Assembly (NCBI RefSeq): GCF_003337555.1
Contig: NZ_QPJK01000001.1
Coordinates: 930,001-994,000 of the forward strand
Source of the DNA: Pseudorhodoferax soli
GTDB taxonomy: Bacteria; Pseudomonadota; Gammaproteobacteria; Burkholderiales; Burkholderiaceae_C
DNA: 64,000 nt
Direction of reading: 5' to 3'
Part shown: piece after piece, positions 38,196 to 52,899 of the stretch
How the letters are laid out: each line of letters opens with the position of its first letter
Numbering within the stretch: position 1 is the stretch's first letter
The notes under the pieces: model-generated
What the model saw: only the letters and a program-made list of their open reading frames with translations
What the model was told of the DNA's origin: nothing
The model's database searches: none
Translations under genes and position numbers: made by a program

Positions 38196-39022
38196 CGGGC
38201 CGCTCCTTGCGTGCGCAGCTGGAAGGTGTTGCGCAGCACCAGGCGCATGCGGTTGCCCATGGCCGTCTCGGCCTGCCCCGTCGTCCAGCTGCAATTGCGG
38301 TAGGTCGCGCCGGCCGTGTCGATGTTCTCCGTGCCCACGAGTTCCAGGCACACCTCCACCGCCACCACGGAGGGCCAATTGCCGCCCACGCCGGCCGCTG
38401 CCACACGCCGCATGTCGGCGCCGGTGGCCGTCAGCGTCTGCACGAGGTAGTTCACCTGGAAGTCGGTCACGTTGCCGATGATGGTCTGCGCCGCGCCATC
38501 GGCGCCGGCGCACTGCAGCTCCCCGGTGGCCGCACCCTGCGCCCGCACGAGCCGGAAGTTGCTCTGCACCGCCGTTGCGCTCGGCGTGTTGCCCAGGCAG
38601 TCGCCGAGCAGCGAGCGCTGGACCGTGCCGTTGCCCGATGCGACCGCCTCGGTGTAGTTCTGGTAGCCGACCTGCAGCGGTGTGGTGCTGTCGGTGGCCA
38701 AGGTGGCCGCGGCGCGGTCGAACACCGCCTCGAAGGCCACCGGCTCGCCGGGATCGATGACGGTGGGCGCGGATGCGCCCGTCTGCGCGAACGCGAGGTT
38801 CAAACGGATCGATCCCGCCTGGCGCAACTGCAGCCCGATCATGCGCATGGCGTGCGCGCCCTGCTGTTGCAGCTGGGTGGCATCGCTGACCGTGCCGGAC
38901 ACGCTGCGCGACACCAGCAGCGCGCCGAGCGCCACCGCGATCGCCATGAGGCCGATGGCCAGCCCGACCAGCAGCTCGATCAGCGTGACGCCCGCCTGGG
39001 AAGAACGCGCAGCCGGTTTCAT
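38192..39022 (-). CDS. pilW: type IV pilus minor pilin PilW
   Basis: Minor pilin of 276 residues. The prepilin site is SSQAG before VTLIELLVGLAIGLMAIAVALGALL, with Glu5. The globular domain has several cysteines (GDCLG, LQCAG, YRNCSW). ATG at 39022 overlaps the pilV stop by 4 nt. Together with PilV, PilX and FimT it forms the initiating complex at the pilus tip. Confidence 0.92.
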   Translation of the reverse strand: MKPAARSSQAGVTLIELLVGLAIGLMAIAVALGALLVSRSVSGTVSDATQLQQQGAHAMRMIGLQLRQAGSIRLNLAFAQTGASAPTVIDPGEPVAFEAVFDRAAATLATDSTTPLQVGYQNYTEAVASGNGTVQRSLLGDCLGNTPSATAVQSNFRLVRAQGAATGELQCAGADGAAQTIIGNVTDFQVNYLVQTLTATGADMRRVAAAGVGGNWPSVVAVEVCLELVGTENIDTAGATYRNCSWTTGQAETAMGNRMRLVLRNTFQLRTQGAAR

Positions 39023-39663
39023 GGACAGGTCACGGGCGGATTGGAGGCGTCGGCACCGGTGGCCGGCAGGCAGCGCAGCGTGGGCTGCAGGTACTGCAGG
39101 TGGCAGATGCGGTTGGCCGGGCAACTGACGCTGGCACCCACCTCGCCGGTGGCTACGGGATCCTGGGTCAACGGCGCCTTGTACGCCGCTCTCTCGCCGG
39201 CCTTGTCGTCCTCACGCTCGCGCTCGTTCTCGCGCCAGCTCACCATCACACCCAGTTGCGTGCGCGTGTTGTTGCCGGCGCCGGCGGCGACTTCGAACAC
39301 GCTCGCGTCACCCAGGGGGAGCATCGAGGCCACGGTGGCCTTCCACTGCACGACGTCGGCGCGCGCCATGTTGCCAGGCGAACAACCGGTCGCGCAGTTG
39401 GGCACGGTGCCGGACACTTCCCCCCAGTCCACCGCGTAGTTGCCGATCACCTGCGGCGCCAGTGCGCTCGGGTTGGCCTTCATGCGCTCGCTCAGGTCCT
39501 CGATCAGACGGATGGCCTGGGCGCGGCGCACCGAGGTCTGGGTGTCGGCCAGGGTGCGCAGCTGCACACCGAGGATGCCCAGCACGCCCAGCGCCACCAG
39601 CACGATGGCGATCATCGATTCCAGCAGCGTGACGCCGCGCTGGCCTTCGCGCATCAATCGCAT
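39019..39663 (-). CDS. pilV: type IV pilus minor pilin PilV
   Basis: Minor pilin of 214 residues with leader MRLMREGQRG before VTLLESMIAIVLVALGVLGILGVQL, the PilV/GspI-type start with Glu5. Two ATGs are possible (39663 and 39654); the first has GGGAG 7 nt upstream and is used. Cysteine-rich C-terminal half (NCATGC, CPANRICHL, LRCLP). It overlaps fimT by 10 nt. Confidence 0.92.
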   Translation of the reverse strand: MRLMREGQRGVTLLESMIAIVLVALGVLGILGVQLRTLADTQTSVRRAQAIRLIEDLSERMKANPSALAPQVIGNYAVDWGEVSGTVPNCATGCSPGNMARADVVQWKATVASMLPLGDASVFEVAAGAGNNTRTQLGVMVSWRENEREREDDKAGERAAYKAPLTQDPVATGEVGASVSCPANRICHLQYLQPTLRCLPATGADASNPPVTCP

Positions 39664-40193
39664 GTGGTCGCTCCCGCCTTGGAGCGTACATGCCCCCCCC
39701 CGCCCATGCAGACGGCCGAACGCACCGAGGAGCCGCTGCGCGTGGACGCGACCACGAAGGTCAGCGTGCCGCCGGCCGTCAGTTCGCCCCAGCGTGTGAG
39801 CACGAAGGAGCCGCCGGAAGCGTTGGCGTTCGTGACGCTGACGCCACCGAGCGGTGCGGTCACCCGCAGCGCAGTGCCGGCCCCGTCCGAGACGGTCCAG
39901 CCGCAGCGCCAGTCGGCCGCGCTGTTGGGGAGCGCGCATTCGGACGCGCCCGGCGTGCTGCGCGCCACCGTCACATTGCCCCCCCGCTTGACCGCCTCCG
40001 AGCGCGCGAAAGCGATCGTCGCGACCATCTCTTCCGCCGCCTGCCGCACCCGCCAGCGTTCGATCACCGGCACCATGTTGGGCCCGGCCAACGCCGCCAG
40101 GATGGCCAGGATGGCCACGACCACCATCAGCTCGAGCATGGTGAAGCCGCGGGCCGCAGGAACAGAGAAAGGGCCACGGAATGGGCGGATCAT
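39654..40193 (-). CDS. fimT: type IV minor pilin FimT/GspH-like
   Basis: First gene of the minor-pilin operon, 179 residues. The prepilin site is PAARG before FTMLELMVVVAILAILAALAGPN, followed by a GspH/FimT domain (RQAAEEMVATIAFARSEAVKRGG and a C-terminal TRSGSSVRSAVCMGG). FimT proteins are minor pilins and in some species bind DNA for natural transformation; a basic C-terminus (GGGHVRSKAGATTCD) would suit DNA binding but this is speculative. Divergent from acnA across 228 nt. Confidence 0.9.
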   Translation of the reverse strand: MIRPFRGPFSVPAARGFTMLELMVVVAILAILAALAGPNMVPVIERWRVRQAAEEMVATIAFARSEAVKRGGNVTVARSTPGASECALPNSAADWRCGWTVSDGAGTALRVTAPLGGVSVTNANASGGSFVLTRWGELTAGGTLTFVVASTRSGSSVRSAVCMGGGGHVRSKAGATTCD

Positions 40194-40421
40194 GACTGTG
40201 CGGATGCTAATGCCCCGACAGCCTGAAACAAGCGTGTTGCACGCAAGCCGCGTCAGGCGGCCCCCGGCGCGCGATGAGCGGTTGCGCGCGCGACAGCCCC
40301 GTGCCTGGTATGCCAAATAGTTCACACTGGAGCGGGTGTTACAAGCCCGGAGTAGGATGCCCCGGCACCCGCCGCAGCTGCGGCGCCGCCCCACCACCCA
40401 CACAAAACGGAGCATTCCGGC

Positions 40422-43270
<2,849 letters not shown>

Positions 43271-43274
<4 letters not shown>

Positions 43275-43759
43275 CCGAACCGGCCTCCACGCTCGTCGTT
43301 TCGCGTGCCGCTGCGCCTCGAGAGGGCGCTTCGGCGCCGTCCGGCGGCCGGGCGGCGCCGACGCTTGTCATCGACGAGTCCGAGGTGGAGGTGACAGCCA
43401 TCCGTGCGCAGGGCGCGGGCGGCCAGAACGTCAACAAGGTGTCCAGCGCGATCCACCTGCGCTTCGACATCCCGGCCTCGTCGCTGCCCGACGATGTGAA
43501 GGAACGGCTGCTGGCCCTGCGCGACAGCCGCATCACGCAGGCCGGCGTGCTGGTGCTCAAGGCCCAGCAGCACCGCACGCAGGAGATGAACCGGCTCGAC
43601 GCCTTCTCGCGCCTGCACGAACTGGTGCAGAGCGTGGCGCGGCCACCGCGCGTGCGCAAGGCGACGAAGCCCACCTTCGGCTCCAAGCAGCGGCGGCTGG
43701 AAGGCAAGAGCCGCCGCTCGGAGGTCAAGGCCGGCCGCAGCAGGGCCGGCCTCGACTGA
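43271..43759 (+). CDS. arfB: peptidyl-tRNA hydrolase ArfB (ribosome rescue)
   Basis: Stand-alone release-factor-like protein that frees ribosomes stalled at the end of mRNAs lacking a stop codon. The 162-residue protein carries [13 protein letters not shown] with GGQ at 50-52 and a basic C-terminal tail ([22 protein letters not shown]) that enters the empty mRNA channel. An extra low-complexity N-terminal segment (1-30) precedes the catalytic domain. Its start lies in the acnA stop (ATGA), so synthesis is coupled to aconitase translation. Confidence 0.93.
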
Positions 43760-43768
43760 CCAGCGCGC

Positions 43769-45214
43769 TTACGGCTGCGGGCAGGTCGCGCCGCTCTGGG
43801 CGATCACGCCGCGCAGCTGCTGCGTGGTGTTGCTGTCGTCCGGGCCCAGCGTGTCGCGCGTGAAGGTGCAACCGTACGTCGGCGCGGCCACCGTGGCGGC
43901 CGTCAACACATCGTCGCCGGCCGGCTTGGCGCCGCCCTGCTCCCACTGCACCATCGCGGCGAACGCCTCGACCTGCTCGGCCACCGTGAAGTCGCAGTGC
44001 GAGATGCCGCGGATGGCGCGCTGCACCAGCCAGCGGTCGTTGCCTTCAGCCACCACACGCCGCTTGTAGATCTGCTCCATGCTGAACGGAACGTACAGAT
44101 CGCCCAGCGTGTGCAGCGACACCACGGGAATGCCGATCTCGCCGTTGGCCTTGGGAATCCAGCGCAGGCCATCGCGGCGCTCGCGGTTGGCGTCCGGTGT
44201 CGCGGTGAGCTTCTGGGCCGCGGCATTCAGCGCCGCCGAGCCGGTCGGATCGCCCGCGATGGTATAGGTGAAGCGGGTGGTGTCCAGCGAGCTCTTGTTG
44301 AGGATGCCGTTCACCGTGCCGTCGCCGCCGAACACGCCCCAGACCGGGCTGAACGAACCGCCGAAGGCCACGCCCAACTCGAACAGCGGACGGTCGCCGC
44401 CAGTCAGGTTCTCCACCACCGACATGAACTTGGCACCGGTCGCCGTGGGGGTGCCCGGGAAGCTGGTGAACAGCGTGTTGGTGACCTGATCCCGAACGGC
44501 GGCCCAGCCCGTGAAGGGATTGTTGGGCACACCCGCCAACGCCTGGGCAGCCACCTGCGCACCGGCGAAGTAGTCGAACAGCTCGGTGTCGCCCACCACG
44601 CCGCACATGGGCACGGCGCCGTGGTAGCGCACCTTGTGGTTGGCCTCTTCCAGCGCTTCTTCCTCGATGGCGGCGGCCGTGATGTGGCCCCCCATCGAAT
44701 GGCCGGTGATGTACATGCGCGTCGGCACCGGCAAGGTGCGGCCGTTCGCCGTGGCGATGTTGTTGAACGCCAAGGCCAGGGCATTGGTGTCTTCCACGCC
44801 GGCGCGCACGTCGTAGAAATTCTTGCTGTAGCTCGACGCTGCCCAGGCGTAGCCGTTCTGCACCAGATAGCGGCGGATCGACGGGTTGGACACGTTCAGC
44901 GCGTTGCCCTCGCCGGCGTAGCCGTGCGCGTACATCACCAGCCTGCCGTTCCAGTTGGCCGGCACCTCGACGCGGTAGGCCGCGCCGTTCAGCACACCCG
45001 CCCAGCGGCTCGTCGTGGCGTTGTCCACCGCATCGCCAGGGGCCGCCTGCAAGGCGGCGAATGTCGTGGCCGAGGGCTCGGCCGGCACGAAGCTGTTGCG
45101 GCTGTCCTGCAGCCGGGTTTCCTCGGGCGTGTTGTCGTCGTCGTCGCCACCACCACAGGCGGCCAGGGCGGCGGCCGCGAAAAGGCTCAGGACCATCGGT
45201 CGCGTGAATTGCAT
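43769..45214 (-). CDS. lipase/esterase-like lipoprotein with alpha/beta-hydrolase fold
   Basis: Exported protein of 481 residues: lipobox LAAC with Cys20, then a GGGDDDD spacer and an alpha/beta-hydrolase domain. RLVMYAHGYAGEG supplies the oxyanion region and GHSMGG holds the likely nucleophile Ser173; candidate acid and base residues include the C-terminal SHCDF segment. Two or more cysteine positions (PMCGVVG, YGCTF, ATCPQP) could form disulfides. A AGGAGA site precedes the ATG at 45214. It resembles secreted lipases/tannase-like hydrolases, but the substrate is unknown. Confidence 0.82.
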   Translation of the reverse strand: MQFTRPMVLSLFAAAALAACGGGDDDDNTPEETRLQDSRNSFVPAEPSATTFAALQAAPGDAVDNATTSRWAGVLNGAAYRVEVPANWNGRLVMYAHGYAGEGNALNVSNPSIRRYLVQNGYAWAASSYSKNFYDVRAGVEDTNALALAFNNIATANGRTLPVPTRMYITGHSMGGHITAAAIEEEALEEANHKVRYHGAVPMCGVVGDTELFDYFAGAQVAAQALAGVPNNPFTGWAAVRDQVTNTLFTSFPGTPTATGAKFMSVVENLTGGDRPLFELGVAFGGSFSPVWGVFGGDGTVNGILNKSSLDTTRFTYTIAGDPTGSAALNAAAQKLTATPDANRERRDGLRWIPKANGEIGIPVVSLHTLGDLYVPFSMEQIYKRRVVAEGNDRWLVQRAIRGISHCDFTVAEQVEAFAAMVQWEQGGAKPAGDDVLTAATVAAPTYGCTFTRDTLGPDDSNTTQQLRGVIAQSGATCPQP

Positions 45215-45446
45215 CGAATGTCTCCTCATGTCGTCTTCGGCGCGGAATGCGCGGACGCAGGCTACGTCCATCGCGGCCGAATCCATGTCGGAAGGAACCC
45301 CAAGTTGCTGTGGTTTGACGCTCCCGGGACAGCGTCGCATACTGGTCTGGCAGCGCCACATCCACCACATCGCGAAGCGGGCCAACGGAGCGGGCCCGCC
45401 ACAGCAGAGGGCGCTGGCACGCTCCCGCATTCCAAAGGAACGCACG

Positions 45447-46034
45447 ATGACCGGCACGAGCTTCAAGCCCCTCGGCACGCAACCCCTGGCAGCGCGTGCG
45501 CTGCTGGCCCGGCCTGCGCCGGGCCAGCCAGTGACGGCACAGTCGCCGGCGCTGGAAGTGATGACGGACTTCACCGCCACGAACCCGGTCTGCATCGCGC
45601 CCGATGCCAGCCTCTTCGCCGCCAACGAGGCCATGCTCGCGCACCGCGTTCGGCTGCTGTTCGTCGCCGACAGCGAGCAACTGCTGGGCATCGTCAGCAC
45701 GCAGGACACGCTGGGCGAACGGCCGCTGCAGCTGCGCCACCAGGGCAAGGGCAATGTGTTCGACCTCAGCGTGTCCGACCTCATGCATCCGCTGTCCGGC
45801 CTGCCGATGCTGCGCCTGGCGGACGTGCGCCACGCCAACGTGGGCGATCTGCTGGCCACCTTCAAGCGCCTGGGCCGCCAGCACCTGCTGGTGGGCGAGG
45901 AGCCCGCCGGCCAGCCGATGACAGTGCGCGGCATGTTCTCCGCGACGCAGCTGGGCCGCCAGCTCGGCGTGCCGGTGGACACCTTCGAGACTGCCCAGAC
46001 CTTCGCGCAGATCGAGGCCGCGCTGGGCGCCTGA
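45447..46034 (+). CDS. CBS-domain protein
   Basis: Cytoplasmic protein of 195 residues. A tandem pair of CBS-like motifs is visible: EVMTDFTATNPVCIAPDASLFAAN and DLMHPLSGLPMLRLADV, with LLFVADSEQLLGIVSTQDTLGE between. CBS pairs bind adenine nucleotides and act as energy sensors. No fused effector is present. AAAGGAA lies about 8 nt before the ATG at 45447. It is divergent from the lipase gene across 232 nt and converges on the sensor kinase. Confidence 0.83.
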   Translation: MTGTSFKPLGTQPLAARALLARPAPGQPVTAQSPALEVMTDFTATNPVCIAPDASLFAANEAMLAHRVRLLFVADSEQLLGIVSTQDTLGERPLQLRHQGKGNVFDLSVSDLMHPLSGLPMLRLADVRHANVGDLLATFKRLGRQHLLVGEEPAGQPMTVRGMFSATQLGRQLGVPVDTFETAQTFAQIEAALGA

Positions 46035-46052
46035 AGGCCGGCGGCCTGCCTG

Positions 46053-48623
<2,571 letters not shown>

Positions 48624-48694
48624 GGCAGGACGCAGGGCGGCCGGCCATTGTGGCGAACTTCCGTGCGGGCAGCGGCGCCCGCAGCCGGGGGCAA

Positions 48695-49849
48695 CTACGG
48701 ATGCGGCGCCAGCGCCACCCAGGCGCCATCGCCAGCATGGCTGGCCAGCACCGCGTCGATGAAGCGGTGGCCGGCGATGCCGTCTTCCACGGTGGTCACC
48801 TGCAGCGCCTGCGCGTCCGCGGGCCGGCATGCGTTGCGCGCCAGGATCAGCGTGGCAGCATCGCGGTAGACCTGGGCGAAGGCTTCCAGGTAGCCCTCCG
48901 GGTGCCCCGCCGGCACGCGCGTGGCCTGCTGCGCGGCGGCGCTGTCCACACGGCCGCGCGTCAGCCGCTGGGCGGCGCCGCCCAGGGGCGTGAACCACAG
49001 TTCGTTGGGCTGTTCCTGGTCGAAAGCGAGCGAGCCCTCGGTGCCGAACACGCGCAGGCGCAGCGCGTTCTCGCAGCCGGCCGCGACCTGGCTGGCCCAG
49101 AGCAGGCCGCGCGCGCCGTTGGCATAGCGCAGCATCATCTGGACATGGTCGTCCAGCACGCGGCCGGGCACGAAGCTGGTCAGTTCGGCGGCCAGCTGGC
49201 TGGGCACCATGCCGGTCACGAAGCAGGCCAGCTGGTAGGCGTGGGTGCCGATGTCGCCCAGGCAGCCGGCCGGGCCGGCCTGGGCCGGATCGGCGCGCCA
49301 GGCCGCCTGCTTGTTGCCTTCCTGCTCCAGCGGACGGCTCAGCCAGTCCTGCTGGTATTCGGCCTGCACCAGGCGGATGTGCCCGAGCGCGCCGCTGGCC
49401 ACCAGGTGCCGCGCGTGGCGCACCATGGGGTAGGCGGCGTAGGGGTGCGTCAGCACGAACACGCGGTCGTGCTGGCGCGCCAGCCGTGCGAGTTCTTCGC
49501 CCTCGGCCAGCGACACGGCGAGTGGCTTGTCGCAAATGACATGCAGACCGGCCTGCAGCGCGGCCGTGGCCATGGGCGCGTGCAGGTGATTGGGGGTGAC
49601 GATGGCCACAACCTCGGCGCCGTCGGGCCGTGCGGCCTCGGCGCGGACCAGTTCGCGCCAGTCGGCGTAGCTGCGCTCGGGCGGCAGGTGGATGGCGGCG
49701 GCGCTGGAGGCGGCGCGGGCGGGGTCGGACGACAGCGCGGCGGCCACCAGTTCGTAGCAGTCGTCCAGCCGCGCGGCGATGCGGTGCACGGCGCCGATGA
49801 AGGCACCCTCGCCGCCGCCGAGCATGGCCAATCGCAAACGTCGTGTCAT
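48695..49849 (-). CDS. Gfo/Idh/MocA family oxidoreductase
   Basis: NAD(P)-dependent sugar or inositol dehydrogenase of 384 residues. The N-terminal Rossmann part has LAMLGGGEGAFIGAVHR, and ICDKPLAVSLAEGEEL holds the catalytic lysine typical of the family. The C-terminal half is the substrate domain (GDIGTHAYQLA with a conserved His). It overlaps the isomerase-like gene by 4 nt (ATGA) and is the last gene of the sugar operon, so it likely acts on the imported compound or its keto form. Confidence 0.9.
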   Translation of the reverse strand: MTRRLRLAMLGGGEGAFIGAVHRIAARLDDCYELVAAALSSDPARAASSAAAIHLPPERSYADWRELVRAEAARPDGAEVVAIVTPNHLHAPMATAALQAGLHVICDKPLAVSLAEGEELARLARQHDRVFVLTHPYAAYPMVRHARHLVASGALGHIRLVQAEYQQDWLSRPLEQEGNKQAAWRADPAQAGPAGCLGDIGTHAYQLACFVTGMVPSQLAAELTSFVPGRVLDDHVQMMLRYANGARGLLWASQVAAGCENALRLRVFGTEGSLAFDQEQPNELWFTPLGGAAQRLTRGRVDSAAAQQATRVPAGHPEGYLEAFAQVYRDAATLILARNACRPADAQALQVTTVEDGIAGHRFIDAVLASHAGDGAWVALAPHP

Positions 49850-50901
49850 CGATCCAGTCCCATCAGTCCGCGCACGGCGGCGCGGTCCACGCCGCTGCCG
49901 GCGAAGTCGTCGAAGGCGCGGTCGGCCACGCGGATGATGTGGCGGCGGATGAACTCCGCGCCCTCGCGCGCGCCGTCCTCGGGGTGTTTCAGCGCGCACT
50001 CCCACTCCAGCACGGCCCAGCCGGCGAAATCGTACTGGGCCATCTTGGAGAAGATCGCGCCGAAGTCGACCTGCCCGTCGCCCAGCGAGCGGAAGCGCCC
50101 GGCCCGGTCGACCCAGCCGCTGTAGCCGCCATAGACGCCCTGCCGGCCGTTGGGCCGGAACTCGGCGTCCTTCACATGGAAGGCCTTGATGCGCGGGTGG
50201 TAGATGTCGATGAAGGCCAGGTAGTCGAGCTGCTGCAGCACGAAGTGGCTGGGGTCGTACAGGATGTTGGCGCGTGCATGGTTGCCGACCGACTCCAGGA
50301 AGCGCTCGAACGTCACGCCGTCGTGCAGGTCCTCGCCCGGGTGCAGTTCGAACGCCGCGTCCACGCCGTGGGCGTCCAGCTTGTCCAGGATGGGCCGCCA
50401 GCGCCGCGCGAGTTCGGCGAAGGCCTCTTCCACGAGCCCGGCCGGCCGCTGCGGCCAGGGGTAGAGGTAAGGCCAGGCCAGCGCACCTGAGAAGGTGGCG
50501 GTGGCCGTGAGGCCCAGGCGTTCGCTGGCCTGCGCGGCCAGCTGCATCTGGGCGATGGCCCACGCGGTGCGCGCGGCCGGCTTGCCGCGCACGGCCTCGG
50601 GCGCGAAGCCGTCGAACAGGCTGTCGTAGGCCGGGTGCACCGCGACCAGCTGGCCCTGCAGGTGCGTGGACAGCTCGGTGATCGCCAGCCCGTGCGCGGC
50701 CAAGGTGCCCTTCACCTCGTCGCAGTAGGTCTGGCTGGCAGCCGCCTTTTCCAGGTCGACGATGTGCGGCGCCGTCGGCAGCTGCACGCCCTCGTAGCCC
50801 AGGCTGCTGGCCCAGGCGCCGAGGTGGTCCAGCGTGTCGAACGGCGGCGCGTCGCCCAGGAACTGGGCGAGGAAGATGGCAGGTCCCTTGATCGTCTTCA
50901 T
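49846..50901 (-). CDS. sugar phosphate isomerase/epimerase (AP endonuclease 2-like TIM barrel)
   Basis: Metal-dependent TIM-barrel protein of 351 residues, of the xylose isomerase-like/IolE superfamily. FELHPGEDLHDG, LYDPSHFVLQQLDYLAFI and AFHVKDAEFRPNGRQG supply the Glu, Asp and His ligands for a divalent metal. Such proteins isomerise or epimerise keto-sugars or dehydrate inosose. It sits between the binding-protein gene (10-nt gap) and the Gfo/Idh dehydrogenase (overlap), a pairing typical for inositol-like or unusual sugar catabolism. Confidence 0.88.
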   Translation of the reverse strand: MKTIKGPAIFLAQFLGDAPPFDTLDHLGAWASSLGYEGVQLPTAPHIVDLEKAAASQTYCDEVKGTLAAHGLAITELSTHLQGQLVAVHPAYDSLFDGFAPEAVRGKPAARTAWAIAQMQLAAQASERLGLTATATFSGALAWPYLYPWPQRPAGLVEEAFAELARRWRPILDKLDAHGVDAAFELHPGEDLHDGVTFERFLESVGNHARANILYDPSHFVLQQLDYLAFIDIYHPRIKAFHVKDAEFRPNGRQGVYGGYSGWVDRAGRFRSLGDGQVDFGAIFSKMAQYDFAGWAVLEWECALKHPEDGAREGAEFIRRHIIRVADRAFDDFAGSGVDRAAVRGLMGLDR

Positions 50902-50911
50902 CGTTCGGTGC

Positions 50912-51865
50912 TTAGAAAGGAGAGTCCGGGTGGTAGAAGTCCTTGGCGTTGTCCTTCGTGATCAGCACCGAGGGAATGATGGTTGTTGCCGGCAGCTTCT
51001 CGCCCTTCAGGCGCGCCTCGGCCGTGAGCTTGATCGCGTCGTAGATGAACTTGGGCGAGTAGCTCACGTCGGCGTCGATGCGCTTGTCCTTGCCGTCCAT
51101 GATGGTCTTGACCATGCCCTTGGCACCGGCGCCGCCGAACACGATCTTGATGTCGTCGCGCTTGGCCTGGTCGATGGCCTTGAGCACGCCGACCGCCATG
51201 TCGTCGTCGGCCGCCCAGATCGCGTCGATCTGCTTGAAGCGCGTGAGGTAGTCCTGCGTGACCTTGAAGGCGTCGTCGCGGTTCCAGTTGGCGTACTTGG
51301 CGTCCAACATCTTGATGTCGGGGTGGTTCTTCAGCACCGCGTTGAAGGCGTCCATGCGCTCGTTGTCCAGCGTGGTGGCGATGCCGCGCAGCGCGACCAC
51401 ATTGCCCTTGCCGCCCAGCTTCTTGGCGATGTACTCGGCGGGGATCTTGCCGAAGGCGGTGTTGTCGCCGGCCACGTAGGCGTCCTGCGCGCTGGTGTCG
51501 GTCAGGCCGCGGTCGACCACCGTCACGTAGGCGCCCTTGGCCTTGACCTGGGCCACGGGCTTGGTCAGCGCAGCCGATTCGAACGGGAACACGACCAGCG
51601 CATTGATCTTGGAGACCGACGACAGATCCTGCAGCTGGTTGGCCTGCTCCGGCGCGTTGGCGGCCGTGCGGATGGTGATCTTCAGGCCCTTGTGCTGCTT
51701 CTCCAGGTCCTTCTTGGCCTGGTTGGCCCAGTAGTTGATGCCGCCCATGAAGCTGTGGGTGGCAGCCGGGATGGACACGCCCACGTGCACCGGATCGGCG
51801 GCCAGGGCCGGCAAGGCGAAGCTGGCGGCGGCGATGGCCGTGAGGGTCAGGCGTCTGGAAATCAT
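50912..51865 (-). CDS. sugar ABC transporter periplasmic binding protein
   Basis: Periplasmic type I (ribose-like) binding protein of 317 residues. Signal peptide 1-22 (ALAADPVH cleavage region), then VGVSIPAATHSFMGGINYWANQAKKD, the start of the RbsB fold, and DDMAVGVLKAIDQA in lobe 2. AAGGAG lies before the ATG at 51865. The likely cargo is a pentose, hexose or cyclitol; the family alone cannot tell. It belongs with the permease and ATPase genes upstream on the same strand. Confidence 0.92.
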   Translation of the reverse strand: MISRRLTLTAIAAASFALPALAADPVHVGVSIPAATHSFMGGINYWANQAKKDLEKQHKGLKITIRTAANAPEQANQLQDLSSVSKINALVVFPFESAALTKPVAQVKAKGAYVTVVDRGLTDTSAQDAYVAGDNTAFGKIPAEYIAKKLGGKGNVVALRGIATTLDNERMDAFNAVLKNHPDIKMLDAKYANWNRDDAFKVTQDYLTRFKQIDAIWAADDDMAVGVLKAIDQAKRDDIKIVFGGAGAKGMVKTIMDGKDKRIDADVSYSPKFIYDAIKLTAEARLKGEKLPATTIIPSVLITKDNAKDFYHPDSPF

Positions 51866-51900
51866 GCGGAGTCTCCTTGTGGTGGTTGGAACGGAAAGCC

Positions 51901-52899
51901 TCAACGCCGGCCTCTTTGAAGGAAGGCCACGACGATGATCACGAAACCCTGCACCGCCGCGTTGAGGTACACGCTGATGATGCTGGTCAGGTTCAGGATG
52001 TTGCTGATGACCGAGAGCAGCACGGCGCCGACCACGGTGCCGGTGATGCTGCCCGCGCCGCCCTTGAGCGCCGTGCCGCCCACGATCACGGCGGCAATCG
52101 CTTCGAGCTCCCACAGGAGTCCGGTGGTCGGCGAGGCCGAGCCCAGGCGCGGCACGTAGAGCAAGGTGGCGATGCCCACGCAGATGCCCAGCAGCATGTA
52201 GGTCTGGATCTTCACGCGGTCCACCGCCACGGCGGCGTAGCGGGCCACCTGCTCGTTGGAACCGATGGCTTGCACGTAGCGGCCGTAGGCGGTGCGGTTC
52301 AGGACCACGCCGCCGGCCAGAGCCACCAGCAGGAACACGACCACCGGCACCGGCACGCCCAGCACGCTGCCGTAGTAGACCGGCGCGTACAGGTCGGACA
52401 GGTCGTTGTCCAGCGTGATGGCGCCGCCATCGGCCGCCCAGGTCAGGTAGGCGCGGAAGATACCCAATGTGCCCAGCGTCACGATGAAGGGCTCGATGCG
52501 GCCCTTGGTGATCAGCAGCCCGTGCGCCAGCCCGAACGCCGCGCCGAGCACGATGGACAGCACCGCGCCCAGCACCACGGCCAGCAGCGGCGATCCCGTC
52601 ATCGGCCCCATGGCGTTGATGAACATGATCACGCAGCCGGCGATCAGCGCGGCCATCGAGCCGACCGACAGATCGATGCCGCCCGAGATGATCACGAAGC
52701 ACATGCCCACCGCGATGATGCCGATGAAGGCTGTGCGCGTGAGCACGTTCAGGCCGTTGTCCACGGTGGCGAAATCGCTGTTGAGCAGCGCGCCGGCGAT
52801 GCACAGCAGCACCAGGCCCAGTACCGGGCCCCAGCCCTGCAGCCAGCGGCTGCGCTGGGCGGCGCGGGTGTCGGGGGTCGTCGGTTCAGGCGTGGACAT
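51901..52899 (-). CDS. sugar ABC transporter permease (RbsC-like)
   Basis: Integral membrane permease of 332 residues and about 9-10 helices, BPD_transp_2 family (RbsC/XylH type). [18 protein letters not shown] is the hallmark loop, and [24 protein letters not shown] ends the core. Its start overlaps the end of the ATPase gene by 14 nt. Works as a homodimer with the ATPase and the RbsB-like receptor. Confidence 0.93.
   Translation of the reverse strand: MSTPEPTTPDTRAAQRSRWLQGWGPVLGLVLLCIAGALLNSDFATVDNGLNVLTRTAFIGIIAVGMCFVIISGGIDLSVGSMAALIAGCVIMFINAMGPMTGSPLLAVVLGAVLSIVLGAAFGLAHGLLITKGRIEPFIVTLGTLGIFRAYLTWAADGGAITLDNDLSDLYAPVYYGSVLGVPVPVVVFLLVALAGGVVLNRTAYGRYVQAIGSNEQVARYAAVAVDRVKIQTYMLLGICVGIATLLYVPRLGSASPTTGLLWELEAIAAVIVGGTALKGGAGSITGTVVGAVLLSVISNILNLTSIISVYLNAAVQGFVIIVVAFLQRGRR

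Noticed and set aside
43769-43946. Separate gene at the 3' end of the lipase gene
   Set aside because: Alternate frame of the lipase C-terminus; no start signal or family match.
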